Source: an uncultured Aurantimicrobium sp.
Lineage (GTDB): Bacteria > Actinomycetota > Actinomycetes > Actinomycetales > Microbacteriaceae
NCBI RefSeq assembly: GCF_936931525.1
Contig: NZ_CAKZII010000172.1
Coordinates: 1 to 35,874, forward strand
DNA length: 35,874 bases
Direction of reading: 5' to 3'
The notes under the pieces: model-generated
Seen by the model: the letters and a program-made list of their open reading frames with translations, nothing else
Databases searched by the model: none
What the model was told of the DNA's origin: nothing
Program-made: the position numbers and the translations under genes
Shown: positions 1-6,220 of the stretch, piece by piece
Layout of the letters: every line of letters begins with the position of its first letter
Numbering within the stretch: the stretch's first letter is position 1

Positions 1-81
1 GGTGGAGTGGGCCCCATGACGCGTGCGATGCTCTTGGCCAATGTGGTCAAGGCAGCGGAGCTGGCTGCTGCCGCGAAGTAA
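1..81 (+). CDS. folD: FolD, C-terminal fragment (methylenetetrahydrofolate dehydrogenase/cyclohydrolase)
   Basis: The window opens inside this gene, and the last 26 codons plus TAA are visible. The peptide GGVGPMTRAMLLANVVKAAE is the well-conserved FolD C-terminus, which closes the NADP-binding domain of the bifunctional cytosolic enzyme interconverting methylene-, methenyl- and formyl-tetrahydrofolate. The stop codon TAA directly abuts the reverse-strand stop of the next gene (TAATTA at 79-84), so the two convergent genes have no spacer. In many actinobacteria glyA lies just upstream of folD. That matters here because a glyA fragment turns up at 6115-6195. Confidence 0.9.
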   Translation, partial: GGVGPMTRAMLLANVVKAAELAAAAK

Positions 82-1236
82 TTAGTTTCTCCGCCTGCGG
101 GATAGCTGTGCCCATGCAGCGGTTCCCATGCCGGTCAAAAGGAGCACAAGCGCGAGCATCGCTTGAGGTACTACATCGCTACCTGTGGAAGCCAAAGACG
201 CTGCGGGCTCACTCGTTGGTAGGGCAGGAGTAGCCGTCGAAGTGGGTGTTGGGGAAGGTTCTCCAATCACGCTCACCGTTCTAGCGTAAATGTTTGAAAC
301 ATATACAAATTGATTAATCGGGTTGACCGCAACCCATGATGGCCCGCTTGCCGTGGTAATTGATCGTGAGGTAATCCCGGTTGAAGTGGAGAGAACAGTT
401 AAGTTGGAGCTGTTCACATTGGCTACATACAAATCGGCTCCGTCACTACTGAGGGCTAGCCCATATGGCCCATTGAAGCCAGTTATTGTGTTCACGGTCG
501 TGTTTGAACCCGTATCCATAACGGTGACAGAGTTCCCCCCGGAGTTCGCTATATAGAGGGATAAACCGTCTCGGGAGAGAGCTAGGGATGCGGGTGAGGT
601 TCCTGTGGAGAAGCTGGAGCTCACCGTGAGATCGGAAGAGTTAATAATGCTGACGGTACTAGTTCCGTAATTCGCTACATATATTTTTGAATCGTCAGGA
701 CTCAGCGCTAAGGCATAGGGGTGAGATCCCGAAGGGAGAGTGCCAGTGCTGATGATGGTGTTTGTCGAAACATTGATGGCGCTCACAGCATGGTCATCGC
801 TCACTGCAACAAATACGCGTGTGCCCATTGAGTTCATAACCAGACTCCGGGGACAGTTACCCACTGGAATTCTGCTCGTTACTTGATTTGTTGCAAGCGA
901 GATGGTGACAACCTCATTGGAACTGCAGAGAGCAGCGTAGGCGGTTGTCCCATCAGGAGTGATCACGATTGATGATGGAAGGCCGCTGAGTGCGATTGTG
1001 TTGACCACTGCGAGGGAACGTGTATCTAAAACAGAAATACTTGAGCCCTGAGTGTTGGCAACATAAGCAAAAAGTCCGTCCGGTGAAACAGCAATAGAGC
1101 GTGGAGAGTTGCCAACGGTGACTGTCCCGACAACCTGCAGATTCGCCGCCGAAATAGCACTCGCGGCAGTTGCCGAAGTGAGGGCCAGAGCTATCACGCT
1201 CATCAACACGAGGGCTGTACGTTTCATATGGGACAT
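82..1236 (-). CDS. Secreted YVTN beta-propeller protein with LASTG sorting signal
   Basis: This 384-aa surface protein starts with a signal peptide (about residues 1-28: KR, a hydrophobic stretch, then ASA). Roughly residues 32-325 are seven repeats of about 42 residues with the pattern P.s.a.spDG...YVaN...sv.v.d, typical of the YVTN seven-bladed propeller family. A Pro/Thr/Ser-rich stalk leads to LASTG (348-352), a hydrophobic segment and the tail RRRRN. This is a complete cell-wall sorting signal of the LAxTG type read by class E sortases. No sortase gene is in the window. An AGGAG box lies 6 nt before the chosen ATG. The gene follows the beta-helix gene after only 9 nt, its ribosome site overlapping that gene's stop, so the two are probably co-transcribed and translationally coupled. 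Ligand and role are unknown; adhesion or matrix building is inferred. Confidence 0.88.
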   Translation of the reverse strand: MSHMKRTALVLMSVIALALTSATAASAISAANLQVVGTVTVGNSPRSIAVSPDGLFAYVANTQGSSISVLDTRSLAVVNTIALSGLPSSIVITPDGTTAYAALCSSNEVVTISLATNQVTSRIPVGNCPRSLVMNSMGTRVFVAVSDDHAVSAINVSTNTIISTGTLPSGSHPYALALSPDDSKIYVANYGTSTVSIINSSDLTVSSSFSTGTSPASLALSRDGLSLYIANSGGNSVTVMDTGSNTTVNTITGFNGPYGLALSSDGADLYVANVNSSNLTVLSTSTGITSRSITTASGPSWVAVNPINQFVYVSNIYARTVSVIGEPSPTPTSTATPALPTSEPAASLASTGSDVVPQAMLALVLLLTGMGTAAWAQLSRRRRN

Positions 1237-1245
1237 GGAAGGCTC

Positions 1246-3528
1246 CTAGTGCTTTCGGCGAGTGATGAAGAGAATGACGAGGAAAAAGGTAAAAACGAAG
1301 GCTGCGAATCCGATGATTATCCAGAGCAGATCAGGTGGCGCGGGGATGGTTTCAACATCGGAAGCCACATTTTCGGGTGTGGTTTCTGCCGTGTGTGATG
1401 AAGAACCCGAAGCGCCAACGGAAGGAGTTGGAGTCGCCGAAGGCAGCGGTGTCGAGATGAGAGGTGTCGACATAGACGCCTCTTGTGATGCGTTGGCTTG
1501 AGTGCTACCTACGTTGCTGGGAGAAGAGCTGGGGGAAGAGCTGGGGGATGAGCTGGGGGCAGTCGTGGGGGCTGACCCCGGGACCACATTGACGGAGAAG
1601 CAATTTGTGGTCGTATTGGAGTTCACGACCCATTTCGGATACAAGTTGAGGTTGCTGGCCGTCGCATATGAGGACCCCTCCGCATAATTTGTTCCTGAAG
1701 CGTTGGGTTCAGTGTTCCATCCGGTGAAGTCGTAACCTTCACGTTGGAGTAGCAATGTCCCCGAGTTCGCCGCGATAGTGATGGCACTCGATGATGTGAC
1801 CGCGGAGGGTGGTGCCCCGCAGGTTGCCTCGTTTGCACCATAAGAAACCGTTCTTTCGTTCCCGGTGGAATTAACAAATACAGGTTCAATGACGGCATCG
1901 GCGGTGACGGTGTAAAGCAATGGGTTTGTTGTAATCGTGTTTGGAACAATCGAGGCCAATACACCTGCACCAAAAGTCGTTCCCGAGGTTGTCACAACAA
2001 AGTGATCAAACTTTTTTCCCACATCTGGAACAGCCGTGACAGACACTTTGGAATTGGCAGGATAGGCATCTCCGTAAACAGATGCTCCACTGACTGTGCC
2101 GCCATCTACTTGTATGGCACGCACTTGGTATCTGTCTACAACTTCACTTTCAATAGAACCGGCAGTTGGTGTCAATGTATCTCGCGTCTCGCCGTATTGG
2201 TCAGTTGAGACGAGGTCAGCCGATGTAGGGGCAGAAGTTGTGATGACGACCCACGCCGGTGTAATAGCGAGACGGTCGTAGTAGGCCATGGAGCCTGAGT
2301 TGCTGTATCGAACAGGTGTTCCCTTGCTCGCGGCAAAATTGTTCGAGCCCAGAGCAGGAGCGTAGCGCCCGTTTTTCACCACGATGAAAGGGTGGAAGGC
2401 AGTTGCGGTGCCAATTTCGGCGCCAGCCCCATTTCGGATTTTCGAGAGGGCACCCCCGGTAAACAGGGTGTTATTAGAGCCGTTAGCTGCGCCCGTGTAG
2501 TTGCTGTTCGTAGAGCCAATCGTTGCCAATGATGAGGAAGCTGGCGCGTGAAAAATTGAGTAAAAGAATGACACCCCGGCACCCGTTGTATAGGTCATAG
2601 TGCTGAGTCCTACGTCGTCCAGAGTAAGAGCAGAAGGTGCAGCAGATGTGCCCGAAGAACGAGAATAGTTGTAAGCAAAGAGGCTCGATGTGACGATGAC
2701 AGTGCCGCCGGCTCTCACCGTGTTGTTCCCTATCGCGCCACCACCATAGTTTCCGTAGGCCACATTGCCCGTGAAGCTAGATCCCGAGACATAAAGCGAA
2801 CCATCAGGGGTGTTGTTGATTGCACCGCCGATTTCCTGGCTGACGTTGTTAGCAAAGCTGGAGTTGGTAACGAACATAGTGCCGTCGTTTTCGCCTCCTG
2901 CTCCGCCCCATCCTTCACCTCTGTTGTCAGTGATTGTCGAATTCTCGATGAACATCACAGCATGAAGGCCGTTCACAAAACCACCACCAAAGTAGGAGGA
3001 GTTTCGAACCACATTTGAGTTCCGTAGGTATGTTGTACCCATGTTGTAAATGCCACCGCTCCCGCCATTGCTGTTATAGCCAGCAGGAGTTGAGTTTCTA
3101 GAATTCGAGATAGTGACGCCGTCCAAAATGGCGGTAGTGGCTGAGCTCACTCTCACAGCAGCTCCCTGCGTGTTACCGCCCTTGATTTTTATGTTCTTGA
3201 GCGTGACAGTAACTGCTCCTTGTAGTTCGAAAGCTCGAAACGTGGAAGGGGAGGTTGCGTTTGCACCTGCTTCTGTCACGCCAGGTTTAGCAACCGAGAC
3301 TGTGTAGCCATGACCATCAATCGTGAGAGTTTTGTTGATGGCAAGCTGTGCAGTGGGCAGAACAATGTCGGCGGTGAGATTGATCGTGTCCCCAGCCCCC
3401 GCTGCAGCAATGGCAGCCCTGAGTTCAGTTTCCGAGGACGCGGAGCCAGAGGTTGCAAACGCTGGCGTGGCAGATAAGCCTGAAAACATTATGAAGAGCG
3501 CCATCATGATGGCAAGGTTGCGCTTCAT
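1246..3528 (-). CDS. Secreted right-handed beta-helix surface protein with C-terminal membrane anchor
   Basis: About 760 aa from the ATG at 3528. An upstream in-frame GTG at 3543 is less likely because GGAGG lies 8 nt before the ATG. The protein has a signal peptide (about 1-26, ending AFA). About residues 30-350 are Gly/Asn/Ser-rich repeats of the polymorphic beta-helix kind (recurring motifs such as NNT.dGs and gGG.i.n). About residues 560-640 contain REGYDFTGWNTEPNASGTNY, the hallmark of the Listeria-Bacteroides repeat (InlB B-repeat, Flg_new). A Ser/Pro/Thr linker with SSPS repeats, one transmembrane helix and the tail TRRKH end the protein. There is no LPxTG-like signal, so it is probably membrane-anchored, unlike its partner at 82-1236. 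It is first in a two-gene operon downstream of HK1. Function is unknown; an adhesin-like role is inferred from the fold. Confidence 0.85.
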   Translation of the reverse strand: MKRNLAIMMALFIMFSGLSATPAFATSGSASSETELRAAIAAAGAGDTINLTADIVLPTAQLAINKTLTIDGHGYTVSVAKPGVTEAGANATSPSTFRAFELQGAVTVTLKNIKIKGGNTQGAAVRVSSATTAILDGVTISNSRNSTPAGYNSNGGSGGIYNMGTTYLRNSNVVRNSSYFGGGFVNGLHAVMFIENSTITDNRGEGWGGAGGENDGTMFVTNSSFANNVSQEIGGAINNTPDGSLYVSGSSFTGNVAYGNYGGGAIGNNTVRAGGTVIVTSSLFAYNYSRSSGTSAAPSALTLDDVGLSTMTYTTGAGVSFFYSIFHAPASSSLATIGSTNSNYTGAANGSNNTLFTGGALSKIRNGAGAEIGTATAFHPFIVVKNGRYAPALGSNNFAASKGTPVRYSNSGSMAYYDRLAITPAWVVITTSAPTSADLVSTDQYGETRDTLTPTAGSIESEVVDRYQVRAIQVDGGTVSGASVYGDAYPANSKVSVTAVPDVGKKFDHFVVTTSGTTFGAGVLASIVPNTITTNPLLYTVTADAVIEPVFVNSTGNERTVSYGANEATCGAPPSAVTSSSAITIAANSGTLLLQREGYDFTGWNTEPNASGTNYAEGSSYATASNLNLYPKWVVNSNTTTNCFSVNVVPGSAPTTAPSSSPSSSPSSSPSNVGSTQANASQEASMSTPLISTPLPSATPTPSVGASGSSSHTAETTPENVASDVETIPAPPDLLWIIIGFAAFVFTFFLVILFITRRKH
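1516..1560 (-). repeat. 12-bp tandem repeat encoding SSPS linker
   Basis: Nearly four copies of a 12-bp unit (gctgggggaaga on the plus strand, with small variants) lie head to tail inside the beta-helix gene. They encode the Ser-Ser-Pro-Ser stalk just outside the membrane anchor. Perfect in-frame short repeats like this can change copy number by slippage, which would change stalk length between strains. Confidence 0.75.
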
Positions 3529-3607
3529 CTTTTTATCCTCCACTTTTCACCCTATGAAGTGGGGGTGAGCCCGACAGAAGATGTACCAGTTACAGAGCAA
3601 AAAAATA
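3529..3607 (-). promoter_or_regulatory. Leader of the beta-helix operon with two competing hairpins at the ribosome site
   Basis: On the minus strand TCACCC (3568-3563) can pair with GGGTGA (3552-3547), and the adjacent CCACTT (3562-3557) can pair with AAGTGG (3545-3540). The two stems interleave with no nucleotide between their 5' arms, so they should exclude each other. The second one covers the start of the GGAGG ribosome site. This could be a translational switch, but stems of 6 bp can occur by chance. No convincing -10 could be fixed in this leader. Confidence 0.35.
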
Positions 3608-3617
3608 GGGCTAACCC
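3608..3617. promoter_or_regulatory. GGG-N4-CCC box upstream of the module 1 surface operon
   Basis: GGGCTAACCC, inside TAGGGCTAACCCAC. It differs by one base from the perfect palindrome GGGTTAACCC before RR1 (6034-6043), and the flanks (TA on the left, AC on the right) match too. It lies between the HK1 stop and the beta-helix gene, 84.5 bp from that start codon. The most likely binder is the LuxR-type regulator RR1 encoded upstream; this is inference. Confidence 0.6.
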
Positions 3618-3645
3618 ACATCAAAGGCAGGTCTCGAAGCGCCTT

Positions 3646-5355
3646 TTAGGAATCAAGCGTGAGGGCTAGTCGAGCGCCACCCAGTGAGGAGGCCTCGGAA
3701 AGCTCCCAGGTGGAGTTTGGTATCGACATAAATAGGTAGGTGCCCAGCCCCGCAGCTCCATCACGGGGCCCCACACCATCGTCATCGATGGTCACTAATA
3801 CTTCATTTGTTTGTCTGCTCACCGTGATGACAACTTTGTTGGCCAGTCCATGCCGGACTGCATTGGAGATGCCTTCATTGAGCACTCCAACCAGCACTTC
3901 AGCATGAGCCGATAATTCTTCTATCTGCGCCCAAGATTCTGGTTCAACAGAGATGTCAAGAATGGGTGCCCAGGAGTTCACAACCTCAGCTACTCGAGCG
4001 GAGATCGGAACTTCATGCGCGGCATCGTCCGACAGCAGGCTCCGAATATAGTTCTCGAGTTCAGTCAGGCTTGTTTCAAACAATGCTGTTCGTGCTTCAT
4101 TGGTGAGTTCCTCAGAACTCATCTGCCGTTTCACTTGAACTGACTTGGCAAGGAATACATTCTGAACCTGAGAGTGCAGCAGTTGTGCCAACTCACGATT
4201 TTCGCGGGACTTTTGTGCTCGCTTGAGCTCGCTGGTGCCCAGGTCTGGAGACAGACGCAGGAGATCCTCTTCCACCGCCTTGTGGGTTTTGCGGGTCAAG
4301 TTAAAGACACTTGTAAAGAGCGTGAGGGTGAGCAGAACTTGGAATGCTCCTAGCGCAGCTTGGAGCGGCAGATAGTCAGGGATGGGGCCAAACATTGCTG
4401 TCGTAAAGACAGCAATCGCCAGCGTTATCACCGCATTAGTGGCGATGAACATAGTGACGCCCCAGCCGCGGCCTGGAGTGTGAACAAGTTTTGCAAGGTT
4501 GAGACCCAGTGCAATCAGAGCGCTCTGGAGGACAATTGCCCCGAGGCCTGTGAGTAGGCCATACTCCGTGAGTTGGCTTGGCCCCATTAAGACGACATAA
4601 CCCAAAATGACGGGGATGACGACATAACGGGTTTTAGTCAGGCTGACGCTGATGAGGTTTCCCAGGGTGAAGTCAGGAATTTGCTCTTGTTGCCGCTTCC
4701 AAATTTGGTGACTCAAGGGGCGAATCTCGTTCTCCCTCATGTGGTCGAGGACGGACGGCAAGGTTTCAGGCGCCTGCCTGACCGCAGCCAGAGTGATTAA
4801 GCTGCTCTCGACAAAGTTCTCGAGCGCTTGAGGGTTGGTCTGAGAAAAGGCACGAGGCTCTTCTACTTCTTGCCGAACGATTTCGTTGATGAGCTTTTCG
4901 CGGCGTGAACGATAGTGTTCCAGCTCATACAACGTGATGGGAACAACCATCACCACGATCACGCCCAGAGCACTTCCTGCGAGAACACGGCCTGATAGAT
5001 CAGAGGTTGTTGTTCCAAGAACCAGGGCTGACCCAAATGCAGTGATGAGGGCTTTGGAAGACCCCAGGATTACACCTCCGAGAACAACTAACCAAACCGA
5101 TGTGCTTCGACCGGAAGATGGTTGAGAAGATCTCCATAAGGAGACTCTGAAAAGGAGGAACTCCAGAGAACAGATTCCTAACGCAAAGACATTAACCCCT
5201 GTGACTGCAAGAAACTCTTGCCAGTTAGAGAGATTTCGTGTGCTGAGAATAGAGCCGCTAAACCACACAGGCAGTAACCACGCATATGTGGGGATATAGA
5301 TCAGCCAACGACTGCCGATGGCAGTGCGTAACTTATTCGACCGAGTTGTCATCAT
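3646..5355 (-). CDS. Sensor histidine kinase HK1, NarL/HPK7 class with eight membrane segments
   Basis: This 569-aa kinase has four transmembrane helices (about 18-36, 50-70, 87-108, 125-145) and a helical cytoplasmic segment of about 95 residues containing NEIRPLSHQIW. Four more helices follow (about 240-350), then the catalytic part. The dimerization box is NRELAQLLHSQVQN with the phospho-acceptor His394. The ATPase domain shows NEGISNAVRHG (N box), DDDGVGPR (G1) and GLGTYLF (G2), ending with a GG motif near the C-terminus. The usual acidic residue after His is Ser395 and the Gln of the DxxxQ motif is Asn399, so kinase/phosphatase balance may be unusual. The start overlaps the RR1 stop by 23 nt, so the pair is co-translated. 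The signal is unknown; with almost no extracellular domain, it probably senses the membrane itself or a membrane partner. Confidence 0.88.
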   Translation of the reverse strand: MMTTRSNKLRTAIGSRWLIYIPTYAWLLPVWFSGSILSTRNLSNWQEFLAVTGVNVFALGICSLEFLLFRVSLWRSSQPSSGRSTSVWLVVLGGVILGSSKALITAFGSALVLGTTTSDLSGRVLAGSALGVIVVMVVPITLYELEHYRSRREKLINEIVRQEVEEPRAFSQTNPQALENFVESSLITLAAVRQAPETLPSVLDHMRENEIRPLSHQIWKRQQEQIPDFTLGNLISVSLTKTRYVVIPVILGYVVLMGPSQLTEYGLLTGLGAIVLQSALIALGLNLAKLVHTPGRGWGVTMFIATNAVITLAIAVFTTAMFGPIPDYLPLQAALGAFQVLLTLTLFTSVFNLTRKTHKAVEEDLLRLSPDLGTSELKRAQKSRENRELAQLLHSQVQNVFLAKSVQVKRQMSSEELTNEARTALFETSLTELENYIRSLLSDDAAHEVPISARVAEVVNSWAPILDISVEPESWAQIEELSAHAEVLVGVLNEGISNAVRHGLANKVVITVSRQTNEVLVTIDDDGVGPRDGAAGLGTYLFMSIPNSTWELSEASSLGGARLALTLDS

Positions 5356-5986
5356 CTAACTTCACGCCTAAGGCACGGAAGTAAACACGGGCAATATGAA
5401 CACGTTGGTTACTGGCGGAGTCCTTTTCTAATGACAGCTTTGCCGCCAATCGACGGATGGAACCTTCTATTGCTTTTTCAGAGACGCCGCGACGCCGCGC
5501 AATCTCCACATTCGAGTGCCCCTCGGCAACAAGTTTCAGAATCGACATCTGGGTCTCACTCAGCTTCGTGCCGAGAAGGGCTTGTGGATCACGTGAGACA
5601 AGTCTGCTCGAGTGTGGGGCGGAACCCAATGCCTTGGTGACTACCGAGATGTCGCTGATGTCTTTTTTGCGGAGATATACCGTTCCCGCAGGGATAAAAC
5701 TCGGGTTCTCCCCTAGGAGCCTTGGGTCGTCATAACTGGTGAGAATAACAATGCCTATCCGCGGATTGAGGGCTCGCAGTTTGCGAGCAAGATCAAGACC
5801 AGTGGGCCCCTGACCCAAGTGGAGATCAATCAGTGCGGCAGAGGGAATGAATTTCTCAGCTAGTTCCACCGCCTCACCAACAGTGGAAGCGGTGTACACA
5901 GAACCCATGCCGGAGCTTTTCAGGCTGGAAGCCAGAGTGATGCGCGTGAAGTTATCGTCCTCCACGACTAGTACATCAAGCTCCAT
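5333..5986 (-). CDS. Response regulator RR1, receiver plus LuxR-type HTH
   Basis: This is a 217-aa NarL/FixJ-class regulator. The receiver domain (about 4-120) has the acidic pocket E9-D10-D11, the phospho-acceptor Asp54 in ALIDLHLG, Thr83 in ILTSYDD and a Lys at 107/108. The C-terminal LuxR helix-turn-helix (about 142-205) contains LSETQMSILKLVAEGHSN and EIARRRGVSEKAIEGSIRRL. It is first in an operon with HK1. The start has only GGAG 2 nt before ATG, too close for a ribosome site, whereas AATACT lies exactly 6 nt upstream, as in a leaderless mRNA. A palindrome centred at -52.5 suggests autoregulation. It is clearly paralogous to RR2. The likely target is the surface operon downstream of HK1. 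Confidence 0.9.
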   Translation of the reverse strand: MELDVLVVEDDNFTRITLASSLKSSGMGSVYTASTVGEAVELAEKFIPSAALIDLHLGQGPTGLDLARKLRALNPRIGIVILTSYDDPRLLGENPSFIPAGTVYLRKKDISDISVVTKALGSAPHSSRLVSRDPQALLGTKLSETQMSILKLVAEGHSNVEIARRRGVSEKAIEGSIRRLAAKLSLEKDSASNQRVHIARVYFRALGVKLDDDNSVE

Positions 5987-6043
5987 AGCTCCAGTATTCC
6001 CTTGAGGGGGACGGACGCCTAGAGAAAAAGCGTGGGTTAACCC
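5987..6043 (-). promoter_or_regulatory. RR1-HK1 promoter with GGGTTAACCC palindrome and leaderless -10
   Basis: A perfect 10-bp palindrome GGGTTAACCC occupies 6034-6043, centred 52.5 bp before the ATG. The hexamer AATACT (minus strand, 5998-5993) is followed by exactly 6 nt and then ATG. The RR2 promoter has the same hexamer, the same 6-nt gap and a GGG-N4-CCC box at the same 52.5-bp distance. That conservation is the main evidence for function. Confidence 0.65.
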
Positions 6044-6110
6044 TACGAATTCGAAGTTGCTTCTGCCTTGTAAATCTCAAGGTGATTACGGTAGTTCGCT
6101 GCGTTGTTGC
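6043..6110 (-). pseudogene. Remnant: C-terminus of a gamma-carbonic-anhydrase-family gene
   Basis: Bases 6061-6110 match 11913-11962, the 3' end of the intact gene at 11889-12440, at 45 of 50 positions in the same orientation. On the minus strand the remnant still reads in frame as NNAANYR, two changed residues, then LEIYKAE, ending at a TAG that overlaps the RR1 palindrome. Nothing upstream of this piece is left; at about 6111 it joins a glyA fragment. It is a scar of duplication or insertion, not a functional gene. Confidence 0.85.
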
Positions 6111-6114
6111 CCCT

Positions 6115-6195
6115 GGTCAGCAGGCAGAAGAAGTTCTTCACGCTTCCGGCATCAACGTGAACCGTAATTCAGTACCATTCGACCCACGTCCGCCC
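6115..6195 (+). pseudogene. glyA: Remnant: internal fragment of glyA (serine hydroxymethyltransferase)
   Basis: The plus strand translates as [18 protein letters not shown] followed by SVPFDPRPP, then diverges and stops at 6205-6207. Actinobacterial GlyA proteins carry a near-identical segment (G.[19 protein letters not shown]) in the C-terminal domain. Only these 27 codons remain, without start, PLP-lysine region or C-terminus. glyA is normally next to folD, and folD ends at base 81 of this window, so the piece probably came from the same neighbourhood by duplication. The assignment is from memory of the family motif. Confidence 0.8.
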
Positions 6196-6220
6196 GGAGC
6201 TCGTTAATGAGGCCAATTAG

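Noticed and set aside
82-1236. Regular DNA periodicity suggesting a CRISPR-like or satellite array
   Set aside because: The period comes from about 42-residue protein repeats of a YVTN propeller; the DNA repeats are diverged and coding, with no conserved spacer-repeat pattern.
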